A stretch of 33,308 bases of DNA. Source: Oscillospiraceae bacterium (GTDB lineage: Bacteria; Bacillota; Clostridia; Oscillospirales; Ruminococcaceae). Position numbers and translations under genes: made by a program. Within the stretch, counting starts at the first letter, position 1. Each line of letters opens with the position of its first letter. The stretch spans positions 1 through 33,308 of the forward strand of contig JAFSDS010000045.1 in the NCBI GenBank assembly GCA_017436125.1. The letters are read 5' to 3'. The notes beneath the pieces were generated by a model. It saw only the letters and a list, made by a program, of their open reading frames with translations. It was not told where the DNA came from and ran no database searches. Positions 8,935 through 16,156 of the stretch are shown piece after piece.

Positions 8935-9022
8935 TTGTTTGATACATTATCCGGCCTTTCGGCGTGATGACGAATAACATAACGCCTTCTGAAAAGAAAG
9001 CGCCAACTACTCCCTATTGACT
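8922..9022 (-). ncRNA. yybP-ykoY (Mn2+) riboswitch aptamer
   Basis: Reading the minus strand from the promoter, the leader shows yybP-ykoY blocks in the right order: GGGAGTAG (9014-9007), then TCGTCATCACG, then CCGG, and finally AACAAGACTTTTGCC near the 3' end. This element is established as a Mn2+ sensor that switches on exporters and CaxA-type transporters, and a CaxA-type gene follows. The last block doubles as the 5' arm of the downstream terminator, consistent with a transcriptional ON switch: bound Mn2+ holds that arm in the aptamer and lets RNA polymerase through. Identification is from memory of the consensus, not from a covariance search. Confidence 0.8.
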
Positions 9023-9028
9023 TAAAGT

Positions 9029-9056
9029 ATTTTACCACTTTTTTTCTTTTTGTCAA
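9029..9056 (-). promoter_or_regulatory. Promoter of the riboswitch-caxA unit
   Basis: On the minus strand a perfect TTGACA (9056-9051) and TAAAAT (9034-9029) are separated by 16 nt. Transcription would begin near 9022, just ahead of the aptamer. Confidence 0.75.
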
Positions 9057-9114
9057 CCCACGATTAAATAGGTAATATATATTATACATATTCAATTGAT
9101 ATGGTTCTTCTTTA

Positions 9115-9146
9115 CAAAAAAGGCACCCTTTCGGGTGCCTTTTATA
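9115..9146. terminator. Terminator of nrdJ
   Basis: The hairpin GGCACCC-TTTC-GGGTGCC (9122-9139) is flanked by an A-tract and a T-tract. It lies just past the nrdJ stop on the minus strand and could work in both directions. Confidence 0.88.
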
Positions 9147-9153
9147 CTTTTAA

Positions 9154-11433
9154 TCAGCCGCAATGGGAAAATCCGCAGTCGCAGATGGTGCAGCCGCCTT
9201 CATGGCGAAGGAGCTTTCCGCATTCGGGGCAATGGAGTTTATCGTCTTTTCCAAGAACGGGTTTATTTGCCGGCGCAGTTGTTGCGCCCTCAGCTTTTTT
9301 TGGTGCGGATTCCTCCTCCGGTTCAACGCTGAAGCCGTTGGTGCCGAGCATCTTGCTCATCTTTACGATGGTTCTTGCGATAGCGTCCGGGCAGGAAGTG
9401 CACTTAAGTCCCGGCTGACGAACGGTGCTGGGGCATCTGATGCCTTTAAGCTGTGCAAGGATTTCATCCTGGCTGATACCGGCGCGAAGCGCAATGGAAA
9501 CAAGTCTTGCAGTGGCTTCGCTCTGAGAAGGACAGCCGCCGCCTTTACCGGTGCTGGTAAATACTTCGCAGATTCCGTGTTCATCGCGGTTTACGGTGAT
9601 GAAGAGGCTTCCGCAGCCGATCTTCATTTTTTCGGTTGCGCCCCATGTAAGAGTGGGTCTTGGTCTTGGAAGAATGGAATTGGGAATTGCGGAAACTTCG
9701 GGTTTCTGTTCTTCCTCTTTCTTCTGGGTTCCTATGGTAAGAACCTGGCTGTCGCGGCTTCCGTCACGGTAAACGGTTGTGCCTTTGCATCCGAGTTTAT
9801 AAGCAAGAACGTATGCTTCTTTAACCTCTTCCCTTGTTGCGCTGTTGGGGAAGTTGATGGTTTTGGAAACAGCGTTATCGGTATATTTCTGGAACGCAGC
9901 CTGGATGCGGATATGCCATTCGGGGGTAATATCGTGGGCACATACGAAAACTCTTCTGATATCCTCGGGAATTTCCTCGATATGGGCAAGTGTACCTTCA
10001 TCAGCGATTCTCTGAATAAGCTCTTCGGAATAGATTCCGCGTTCTTTAAGTTTTTCAACAAGAAGATCGTTGCAGACAAGGAGTTTGTCCCCGTCCATTA
10101 CATTCTTGGTGAACGCGTATGCAAAGAGAGGTTCACAGCCGCCGGAAGCATCAGCAATGATAGAAATGGTACCGGTGGGAGCGATGGTGGTGATGGTTGC
10201 GTTTCTGATCTCGTATCTGTCTGTAAAAACAGAATCCTCCCATGCGGGGAAGGTTCCTCTTTCAAGAGCAAGTTCGATGGAAGCTTTTGTTCCTTCGCTC
10301 TGGATAAGGCTCATGACCTCTTCTGCAACTCTTTCTGCTTCAACGGAGTTATAGGGAACGCCGAGCTTGAGAAGAAGATCCGCAAAACCCATTACGCCAA
10401 GACCGATTTTTCTTGTTTTTCTGGTCATCTCGTCAATGGCAGGAAGAGGATAATGGTTTACGTCGATTACGTTATCAAGGAAGTGAACGGCTTTATGTAC
10501 GATATCGGTGATTTTGTCGTAGTCGATGGAAAGAATGCCGTCTTCTTCGCAAACGCAAAGGCCAAGGTTGATGGAACCAAGGTTGCATGCCTCATAAGGA
10601 AGAAGTGGCTGTTCGCCGCAGGGGTTGGTGCTCTCGATTTCTCCAAGAACGGGAGTAGGGTTATGGCGGTTCATTTCATCAATGAAAACAATACCGGGTT
10701 CGCCGTTGCGCCATGCGGCGTCAACGATCTTTTCGAAAACTTCTCTTGCATCAAGAGTTCCGGTAACTTCGCCGGTATGGGGAGCAACAAGCTCATATTC
10801 GGTTCCGTTTTCAACGGCTTCCATAAATTTATCGGTGATTGCAACGGAGATGTTGAAGTTGTTTATCTCGTTGTTGTTTGCCTTACAGTCGATAAATTTA
10901 AGGATATCCGGATGGTCTATGCGGAGCATACCCATGTTTGCACCGCGGCGGGTTCCACCCTGTTTAACAGCTTCGGTTGCCGCATTGAAAACCTTCATAA
11001 AGCTTACCGGACCAGAGGAAGTTCCGCCGGTGGATTTTACAATAGAGCCTTCCGGACGAAGACGGGAGAAAGAAAAACCGGTACCGCCGCCGGACTGATG
11101 AACAAGTGCCGCATATTTTACGGTATCAAAAATGCCGACCATGCTGTCTTCAACAGGAAGAACAAAACATGCGGAAAGCTGGCCAAGAGGGCGGCCCGCA
11201 TTCATAAGAGTGGGCGAGTTGGGCATAAACTCGCAGTCGGTCATCATCTGATAGAATTCGTTTTCGGTGTTTTTGATTTCCTCTTCGCTTTTGCCATAAG
11301 CCGCATCCGCACCCGCAACAGTGGAAGCGACTCTTGTAAAGAGTTCCTCAATGGTTTCGATAACCTTGCCTTCGTTATCTTTGGCAAGATATCTTCTTTC
11401 AAGAACGGTTTTTGCGTTCTGAGTAAACTTCAT
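9154..11433 (-). CDS. nrdJ: Adenosylcobalamin-dependent (class II) ribonucleotide reductase
   Basis: The 759 residues match clostridial NrdJ. Visible landmarks are FMPNSPTLMNAGRPLGQLSACF near residue 70, SGGGTGFSFSRLRP near 115, QGGTRRGANMGMLRIDHPDI, the active-site region NPCGEQPLLPYEACNLGSINL near 270, GCKGTTVYRDGSRDSQVL near 570, and a C-terminal zinc ribbon CPECGKLLRHEGGCTICDCGF. It reduces ribonucleotides to deoxyribonucleotides with B12 and needs no oxygen, which fits an anaerobe. AAAGGGG stands before ATG 11433. It is monocistronic, with its own promoter and terminator. A 782-residue plus-strand open frame across it is an antisense shadow. Confidence 0.96.
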   Translation of the reverse strand: MKFTQNAKTVLERRYLAKDNEGKVIETIEELFTRVASTVAGADAAYGKSEEEIKNTENEFYQMMTDCEFMPNSPTLMNAGRPLGQLSACFVLPVEDSMVGIFDTVKYAALVHQSGGGTGFSFSRLRPEGSIVKSTGGTSSGPVSFMKVFNAATEAVKQGGTRRGANMGMLRIDHPDILKFIDCKANNNEINNFNISVAITDKFMEAVENGTEYELVAPHTGEVTGTLDAREVFEKIVDAAWRNGEPGIVFIDEMNRHNPTPVLGEIESTNPCGEQPLLPYEACNLGSINLGLCVCEEDGILSIDYDKITDIVHKAVHFLDNVIDVNHYPLPAIDEMTRKTRKIGLGVMGFADLLLKLGVPYNSVEAERVAEEVMSLIQSEGTKASIELALERGTFPAWEDSVFTDRYEIRNATITTIAPTGTISIIADASGGCEPLFAYAFTKNVMDGDKLLVCNDLLVEKLKERGIYSEELIQRIADEGTLAHIEEIPEDIRRVFVCAHDITPEWHIRIQAAFQKYTDNAVSKTINFPNSATREEVKEAYVLAYKLGCKGTTVYRDGSRDSQVLTIGTQKKEEEQKPEVSAIPNSILPRPRPTLTWGATEKMKIGCGSLFITVNRDEHGICEVFTSTGKGGGCPSQSEATARLVSIALRAGISQDEILAQLKGIRCPSTVRQPGLKCTSCPDAIARTIVKMSKMLGTNGFSVEPEEESAPKKAEGATTAPANKPVLGKDDKLHCPECGKLLRHEGGCTICDCGFSHCG

Positions 11434-11537
11434 ATAACTACCCCTTTCCCATTTTTATATTCAGGGTTTTTCCGATTATTCGGAGTCTTCGGAAAGCCCG
11501 TTATTTATTAAAAAGCGTCAAAAGGTGACACAAAATT

Positions 11538-11566
11538 ATTATAGCATATAAAGCTTTATTTTTGAA
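11538..11566 (-). promoter_or_regulatory. Promoter of nrdJ
   Basis: On the minus strand TTCAAA (11566-11561), 17 nt, then a perfect TATAAT (11543-11538) preceded by TGC (extended -10). The leader is about 100 nt and shows no NrdR-box palindrome or cobalamin-riboswitch B12-box that I can recognise. Confidence 0.65.
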
Positions 11567-11600
11567 TATGGAAAAGGCTGTTAAAAGAAAAATATTTATA

Positions 11601-11637
11601 AAAAAAGAAGGGAGCCGAAAACGGCTCCCCATTTTTT
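11601..11637. terminator. Terminator of the MarR-MATE operon
   Basis: An 8-bp perfect stem GGGAGCCG/CGGCTCCC (11610-11629) has an A-rich left flank, giving a T-tract on the minus strand, and ATTTTTT on the right. Confidence 0.88.
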
Positions 11638-12973
11638 ACGCATAATGATATTTGTTTTTGTTTTTTGCAAGACAGAACATGGTCACGATGAAGGAAAGAA
11701 TTTCCGCAACTACCATGGACCACCATATTCCGTCTATCTCCCAGATTTCCGGAAGGATCATAACCGCCGCAACCTGGAAAACAACCGTGCGCAGGAAGGA
11801 TATCGCTGCGGAAATAAGGCCGTTGTTGAGCGCGGTGAAAAATCCGGAACCGAATATGTTGAGTCCGATGAAAAGGAATGCCGCCGCACTGATAATTACA
11901 GCTCTTTTTGTAAGTTCGAAAAGAGCCTGGTCATATCCGACGAATATTCCCGAAAGTGCATCCGCAAAAAGAAGGATAAGTCCCGCAAGAACAGCGCCTC
12001 CTCCGGCCATAAGTATCATGCTCTTTTTAAAGAGATTTTTAAGTTCGCCGTGGTTCTGTGCTCCGTAATGGTATGCAATAACAGGAGAAGCGCCGGTTAC
12101 ATATCCGAAAAGGCCTGCAACAAAAATCCAGTTTGCATACATAAGAACGCCGTATGCCGCAACGCCGTCTTCTCCGGCAAAACGCATGAGCTGAAGATTA
12201 TACAGCATCGCAACAATGTTGCCGGAAATGTTGGAAACAAATTCCGAAGAACCGTTGGTACAGGTCTTCCAGAAAACTTTCCATACAAAAGGGCCTTTTC
12301 CAAGGCGAAGAAGGCTTGAATTATGCTTTCTGCAAAAATAAACTATCGGGATAACTGCACCGATAAACTGGCTTGCAATGGTTGCAAGAGCCGCACCGGC
12401 AAGTCCCCAGTCAAAACCGACAATAAAAAGCGCATCCAGAACCATGTTTCCGCATCCGGCGGCAACGGTCGTATAAAAACCGTAATTAGGTCTTTCCGCG
12501 GTTATAAAGAAAATCTGAAAAGCGTTCTGAAGCATAAAAAACGGAATACCCGCAAAAATTATGCTTCCGTAAACAACACAGCATTCAATCATTTCCTCCC
12601 CTTCCGCACCGAGAAGGATTGAAACCGGGCGGACTGTTGCAATACCCGTTGCTGCAATGGCAACGCCAAGAATCACGCTTACATATATGAGCATGGAAAA
12701 ATACTGATTTGCCTTTTCCTTTTCGCCTTCGCCAAGAGTTTTTGCAACAATGGCGTTGCCTCCGGAACCGATCATAAAACCGAACGCGCTTAAAACCGCA
12801 ATAAAAGGATAAATAAGGTTAAGAGCGGCAAAAGGCGTTTTGCCAACGCAGTTTGAAACAAAAAGACCGTCAACAATCCCGTAAACGGAACCAAAAACCA
12901 TCATTGCGATGGACGGAAAAACAAAGCGCAAAAGCTTTTTGTAATCAAAATGTTCACAAAGCTGTATTCTCAT
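11636..12973 (-). CDS. MATE family multidrug/cation efflux transporter
   Basis: This 445-residue protein with about twelve hydrophobic segments begins DYKKLLRFVFPSIAMMVFGSVYGIVDGLFVSNCVG, the typical MATE opening, and continues FMIGSGGNAIVAKTLGEGEKEKANQYF, which matches the first conserved loop of that family. It would extrude organic cations or drugs using a Na+ or H+ gradient. AAAGGAG precedes ATG 12973. The ATG overlaps the stop of the upstream MarR gene (ATGA), so the two are translationally coupled. The pairing with a MarR regulator suggests induction by a toxic compound, probably a transport substrate (inference). Confidence 0.9.
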   Translation of the reverse strand: MRIQLCEHFDYKKLLRFVFPSIAMMVFGSVYGIVDGLFVSNCVGKTPFAALNLIYPFIAVLSAFGFMIGSGGNAIVAKTLGEGEKEKANQYFSMLIYVSVILGVAIAATGIATVRPVSILLGAEGEEMIECCVVYGSIIFAGIPFFMLQNAFQIFFITAERPNYGFYTTVAAGCGNMVLDALFIVGFDWGLAGAALATIASQFIGAVIPIVYFCRKHNSSLLRLGKGPFVWKVFWKTCTNGSSEFVSNISGNIVAMLYNLQLMRFAGEDGVAAYGVLMYANWIFVAGLFGYVTGASPVIAYHYGAQNHGELKNLFKKSMILMAGGGAVLAGLILLFADALSGIFVGYDQALFELTKRAVIISAAAFLFIGLNIFGSGFFTALNNGLISAAISFLRTVVFQVAAVMILPEIWEIDGIWWSMVVAEILSFIVTMFCLAKNKNKYHYA

Positions 12974-13419
12974 TTGTTTTCTCCTTTTATTTCATCAAAT
13001 TCTTCTTTTAAAAATCCAAGATGCTTTTTCTGGATGCGGATAAGTTCATCCTGTTCCTCTTTTGAAAGGCGTCCAAAGGCCCTTTTCTCCGCATCAAGAG
13101 TTTTTCCAACGGTGCGCATCGCAAAAAACTTTCCTTTTTCGGTAAGAACAAGAAGCTTTTCGCGAAAATTTTCCGGCGAGGGCGCCATATCGATATAACC
13201 TTCCTCAACAAGTTTTTTTGCCGCGGAATTTATGGTCTGTTTATTTTCATACCAGTCGTCGCATATTTCCTTCTGGGTACAGGGTTTGTCAAAATCCCAA
13301 AGGGTCCAGATTATCATTATCTGGCCTTTTGCCATACCGAAATATGTTATGGCAGAATCCCATTCGTCATCGGTTTTTCTTCTGATGGCCTGATACTGTT
13401 CGAATTTTTCAGCAGACAA
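12970..13419 (-). CDS. MarR family transcriptional regulator
   Basis: This 149-residue protein has a winged-helix layout: helix QIMIIWTLWDFDKPCTQKEICDDWYENKQTINSAAKKLVEEGYI is the helix-turn-helix and MAPSPENFREKLLVLTEKGKFF is the wing, flanked by the N- and C-terminal dimer helices usual for MarR. The start is TTG 13419, supported by AAGGGG (13428-13433) 8 nt upstream. It is first in the operon with the MATE pump. A 20-bp perfect inverted repeat over its promoter is the expected operator, so the protein most likely represses its own operon. Confidence 0.9.
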   Translation of the reverse strand: MSAEKFEQYQAIRRKTDDEWDSAITYFGMAKGQIMIIWTLWDFDKPCTQKEICDDWYENKQTINSAAKKLVEEGYIDMAPSPENFREKLLVLTEKGKFFAMRTVGKTLDAEKRAFGRLSKEEQDELIRIQKKHLGFLKEEFDEIKGENK

Positions 13420-13438
13420 AACAAAAGCCCCTTTCTAT

Positions 13439-13490
13439 ACAACAGTCCGAAATCATACCGTAATATTATAGTATGATTTCGGACTGTTGT
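13439..13490. promoter_or_regulatory. Perfect 20-bp inverted-repeat operator (probable MarR site)
   Basis: The arms 13439-13458 (ACAACAGTCCGAAATCATAC) and 13471-13490 are exact reverse complements, separated by 12 AT-rich nt. One arm occupies most of the -35/-10 spacer of the MarR promoter; the other covers the start of the leader. A dimer or pair of dimers bound here would block RNA polymerase. Confidence 0.85.
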
Positions 13491-13493
13491 CAA
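13465..13493 (-). promoter_or_regulatory. Consensus promoter of MarR-MATE
   Basis: A perfect TTGACA (13493-13488) and perfect TATAAT (13470-13465) are separated by exactly 17 nt on the minus strand. So strong a promoter is normally kept repressed, and it is embedded in the inverted-repeat operator. Confidence 0.9.
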
Positions 13494-13500
13494 CACTTTG

Positions 13501-13529
13501 TTGACATTCTTTACTTCGTGTGATATATT
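13501..13529 (+). promoter_or_regulatory. Divergent promoter of the YczE/YitT-like gene
   Basis: A perfect TTGACA (13501-13506), 17 nt, then TATATT (13524-13529) with an upstream TG (extended -10). Its -35 is 7 nt from the -35 of the MarR promoter, so the two promoters are back to back and the MarR operator may influence both. Confidence 0.75.
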
Positions 13530-13598
13530 TTCATCATAAGCTTTCGGCGTTTCTATATCAAACGTCCGGGGGCATTTTTTATCTTTAAGGGGATTTTT

Positions 13599-14282
13599 AT
13601 GAAAAAGCCTGTTTTTTATACTGAACTTGCCTATGTTTTCGGAATTCTTTTCATTGCCCTTGGGGTTGCCCTTGCGGCAAAGGTCGGTTTTGGAGTTTCA
13701 ATGATCGCCGCGCCGATGTACACGCTTCATCTCTGGATTTGCAAATTCACCGATGCAATCACTCTTGGCACCCTCGAATATATTTTTCAGGGCGTTATAA
13801 TCGCCTCTATTGCTCTTATTGTTCGAAAATTCAAAATTTCGTATCTTTTCAGCTTTGCAACTTCGGTTTTTTCCGGCCTTGCAATCGACCTTATGTTCTG
13901 GATCGTTTCGCCCTTTCAGGCGGAAACGCTTTTCATAAGAACCATAGTTTTTTTCGCAAGCCTTTTAAGCTGTGCCTTCGGAGTTTCCTGCATTTTTCAC
14001 GCATATATTTCCCCCGCCGGAAACGAACTTTTCGTCAAGGAATTTGCGGGCCATTTCGGCAAAAACATCCACAAGGTCAAAACGACATATGACATCAGCT
14101 TTTTTGTCCTCAGCGTTTTGCTCAACCTCATTTTGTTCCAGGGCTTTGTTGGCGTAGGAATCGGAACTGTTATCACCGCATTTGCAAACGGCCCGCTCAT
14201 CGGAATGTTTGCAAAATTTCTTGAAAAACACTTTGAATTCAGTTCCGCTTTTCCAAAAATCGAAAAATATTTTGAGAAATAA
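13599..14282 (+). CDS. YczE/YitT-like integral membrane protein
   Basis: This 227-residue protein has about five or six membrane segments. It begins YVFGILFIALGVALAAKVGFGVSMIAAPMYTLHL, typical of the YczE/YyaS/YitT group whose biochemical role is unsettled. AAGGGG stands 8 nt before ATG 13599. It is transcribed divergently from the MarR-MATE operon from a promoter abutting the operator, so it could be part of the same response (inference). It ends at a strong terminator. Confidence 0.75.
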   Translation: MKKPVFYTELAYVFGILFIALGVALAAKVGFGVSMIAAPMYTLHLWICKFTDAITLGTLEYIFQGVIIASIALIVRKFKISYLFSFATSVFSGLAIDLMFWIVSPFQAETLFIRTIVFFASLLSCAFGVSCIFHAYISPAGNELFVKEFAGHFGKNIHKVKTTYDISFFVLSVLLNLILFQGFVGVGIGTVITAFANGPLIGMFAKFLEKHFEFSSAFPKIEKYFEK

Positions 14283-14315
14283 AAAAAGACGCCCGCAAAA
14301 GCGGGCGCTTTTTAT
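14281..14315. terminator. Bidirectional terminator between convergent genes
   Basis: A 7-bp GC-only stem CGCCCGC/GCGGGCG (14290-14307) with an AAAA loop is flanked by an A-tract and T-tract. It serves the plus-strand membrane protein and the minus-strand CDF gene. Confidence 0.9.
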
Positions 14316-15493
14316 TTCTGTTTATAATCCGTAAAATCCTTGTCAACGTCGATAACGGCAAAAAAACTTTCGTCCGTTTCGTGAATTTTATCCGCAATTA
14401 TTTTTACTATCTCTTCATCGCTGTATCGGTAATTATATGGAACGACTATATCAAAGATAATGTTTGTATGGGTGGGACCGCTTACCATGCGGAAGTCATG
14501 GAAGGTTATCTTTTCGTCTATCTCTGAAACTATCTCCCCTACTTTCGTTTTCATCTTTGCGGTAAGCTCATCCCGAACATCAACCGGATCCATATGGATA
14601 GTTGCAAGGCAGCCTGTTTCCGCCATTATCTGATGTTCGATATTATCGATGGTGTCATGGATATCCACAAAGTTTCCGTCGGAGGGAACTTCCGCATGGA
14701 GTGAGATAAAAACTCTTCCGGGGCCATAGTTATGCACTATCATATCATGTATGCCTATCATGCCCTCATGGGAAAGAACGATTTTTTCAACCTTTGAGCA
14801 AAATTCCTCGTCCGGAGGAGTTCCAAGGAGGGAATCTATCGTTTCTTTCGCGCTGGAAATTCCGGCGAACATGATAAAGCCTGCAACAACAAGACCGACC
14901 CATCCGTCAATGACTATATCTGTAGTTACTGTAAGTATTGCGGAAATAAGTACTGCAAAGGTGGATACCGTATCCGAAATGCTGTCCGTTGCCGTTGCTT
15001 TAAGGGTAGAAGAATTTATCTTTTTTCCGATGGCACGGTTATATATGAACATATAGAATTTTGCAAAAATTGAGATACCGAGCACCCAGAAAGTGAGTGC
15101 GGAATATTCCACCTCTTCCGGATTCACTATCTTCATTACGGAATCTCTTCCAAGCTCAAAGCCCATCATAATAATGACCATGGATATTATGAGGCTTGCG
15201 ATATATTCAAATCTTCCGTGACCGAAAGGATGATGCGGATCCGGCATTTTTGCAGCAAGGCGGAATCCTATAAGGCTTATGATGGAAGAACCGGCGTCGG
15301 AAAGGTTATTAAAAGCATCCGCCGTTACCGCAACGGAGCCGCTTATAAAACCGGCAATAAATTTTCCGGCAAAGAGAATGATATTTATAATTATTCCGAC
15401 TATTCCGCAAAGATAGCCGTATGCGGAGCGAACCTGTGGTTTTGTATAGTTTTCATGTTCCTTAATAAAAAATCGGGCAAGAATATTTATCAA
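14312..15493 (-). CDS. Cation diffusion facilitator exporter, Mn2+-type metal site
   Basis: This 393-residue CDF protein has the six-helix transporter (about 25-230), a cytoplasmic metal-binding domain and roughly 90 further residues at the C-terminus beyond the common 300-residue form. The helix 2 metal motif is NNLSD (N62, D66) and helix 5 has DSISD (D170, D174). Zn2+-type CDFs have D-D and H-D there, whereas N/D with D-D is the pattern reported for Mn2+ exporters. PDPHHPFGHGRFEY is the usual loop after helix 2. The start is TTG 15493, with GGAGG (15501-15505) 7 nt upstream. It follows the SHOCT-like gene on the same strand. Confidence 0.88.
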   Translation of the reverse strand: MINILARFFIKEHENYTKPQVRSAYGYLCGIVGIIINIILFAGKFIAGFISGSVAVTADAFNNLSDAGSSIISLIGFRLAAKMPDPHHPFGHGRFEYIASLIISMVIIMMGFELGRDSVMKIVNPEEVEYSALTFWVLGISIFAKFYMFIYNRAIGKKINSSTLKATATDSISDTVSTFAVLISAILTVTTDIVIDGWVGLVVAGFIMFAGISSAKETIDSLLGTPPDEEFCSKVEKIVLSHEGMIGIHDMIVHNYGPGRVFISLHAEVPSDGNFVDIHDTIDNIEHQIMAETGCLATIHMDPVDVRDELTAKMKTKVGEIVSEIDEKITFHDFRMVSGPTHTNIIFDIVVPYNYRYSDEEIVKIIADKIHETDESFFAVIDVDKDFTDYKQK

Positions 15494-15522
15494 AAAAAGC
15501 CCTCCTCTGCGTATAAAATAAC

Positions 15523-15541
15523 GCCGCCCGAAAAGGGCGGC
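15523..15541. repeat. GC-rich intercistronic hairpin
   Basis: GCCGCCC/GGGCGGC with a GAAAA loop lies between the SHOCT-like gene and the CDF gene. On the minus strand it is followed by GTTATTTTATA, a poor T-tract, so it may be a weak terminator or an mRNA-stability element. Confidence 0.6.
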
Positions 15542-15553
15542 AATGTTTTTCCT

Positions 15554-15850
15554 TTAATACTTTCCGCGGTAATCCGCTTCTATTGCTGCGACCCGCTCGT
15601 TATATTCCTCTTTTTCCATCATTCCCGCTTCATAAAGGGATTTGAGCTGATCAAGATAATGCTGTCTTTCTCCTGCGGCATCCTTTACGTGCATCTGGTG
15701 CACCTGGCGGGAATAGCGTGCATCCTGCGGTTTCTTTTTTTGCTGTTCGGAATCACCAAAAGTGTTTTTGAACATATTGATAAGAGGCACCGCCACAAAA
15801 GTTATTATAATTATAATAATTACCGGAAGAAAAATCATAATATCAAGCAT
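15554..15850 (-). CDS. Small membrane protein with SHOCT-like C-terminus
   Basis: The 98-residue protein has one N-terminal membrane helix (IFLPVIIIIIITFVAVPLI, about 6-24), a charged linker, and a C-terminal block LKSLYEAGMMEKEEYNERVAAIEADY that resembles the short SHOCT domain, thought to aid oligomerisation. AAAGGAG precedes ATG 15850. It is upstream of the CDF exporter on the same strand with a hairpin between them, so partial co-transcription is possible. The function is unknown. Confidence 0.72.
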   Translation of the reverse strand: MLDIMIFLPVIIIIIITFVAVPLINMFKNTFGDSEQQKKKPQDARYSRQVHQMHVKDAAGERQHYLDQLKSLYEAGMMEKEEYNERVAAIEADYRGKY

Positions 15851-15947
15851 AATATGCGGTCACTCCTTTTTTTGTATTCTATGTTTATATTGTATCATAT
15901 AATCCGCGTTTTGAAAACAACTTATTCCTAAATCGCCAAAATTTTAC

Positions 15948-15976
15948 TTGTAAAACAATGCTGTTTGTGATACAAT
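15948..15976 (+). promoter_or_regulatory. Promoter of tRNA-Ala
   Basis: TTGTAA (15948-15953), 17 nt, then TACAAT (15971-15976) preceded by TGA (extended -10). The tRNA begins 12 nt after the -10. Confidence 0.65.
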
Positions 15977-15988
15977 AACTTCTGTTAC

Positions 15989-16064
15989 GGGGGCGTAGCT
16001 CACCTGGGAGAGCGCGACATTCGCATTGTCGAGGTAACCGGTTCAAGTCCGGCCGTCTCCACCA
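15989..16064 (+). tRNA. tRNA-Ala (anticodon CGC), CCA encoded
   Basis: The cloverleaf folds as acceptor GGGGGCG with CGTCTCC, D-arm GCTC/GAGC, anticodon stem CGACA/TGTCG with loop TTCGCAT, and T-loop TTCAAGT closed by a CCGG/CCGG stem. The anticodon is 16022-16024 (CGC, reading GCG). The acceptor has the G3-U70 pair that marks alanine tRNAs, and discriminator A is followed by genomic CCA. The base pair expected at the outer end of the T-stem is A/C here. It sits at the host/element border, and its 3' half is the likely ICE attachment site. Confidence 0.93.
16020..16064. other. Probable attL, tRNA-Ala 3' half
   Basis: An integrase gene begins less than 100 bp beyond the tRNA and reads toward it, the standard arrangement for elements that insert into tRNA 3' ends and rebuild them. 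The matching attR copy would be at the far end of the element, outside the window, so the exact core cannot be defined here. Confidence 0.55.
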
Positions 16065-16068
16065 TTCA

Positions 16069-16110
16069 AAAAGTCTTGAAACTATGCGGTTTCAGGGCTT
16101 TTTCTTTTTA
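16069..16110 (+). terminator. Terminator after tRNA-Ala
   Basis: AAGTCTTGAAAC and GTTTCAGGGCTT (16071-16100) form an imperfect stem followed by TTTTTCTTTTT. It lies between the tRNA and the integrase stop codon. Confidence 0.75.
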
Positions 16111-16135
16111 TGCGGAAATTTTGGATTTTGGAGGC

Positions 16136-16156
16136 TTTCTAACACTTTTCTAACAC
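16136..16156. repeat. Tandem 10-bp direct repeat near the ICE end
   Basis: TTTCTAACAC occurs at 16136-16145 and again at 16147-16156, one helical turn apart. The pair overlaps the integrase stop codon and lies about 75-90 bp from the tRNA. The spacing and position suit arm-type integrase binding sites (inference). Confidence 0.55.

Noticed and set aside
8849..8980. Longer N-terminus for the CaxA-type gene, starting at 8980
   Set aside because: The extension runs through the riboswitch and its terminator, and the real GGAGG site is at 8860-8864.
9163..11511. 782-residue plus-strand open frame antisense to nrdJ
   Set aside because: nrdJ is complete and unmistakable on the other strand; the antisense product is Cys/Phe/Gly-rich and unlike any protein, the usual mirror of strong codon bias.
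15218..15931. 237-residue plus-strand frame across the CDF and SHOCT-like genes
   Set aside because: It is antisense to two supported genes and lacks a ribosome site.
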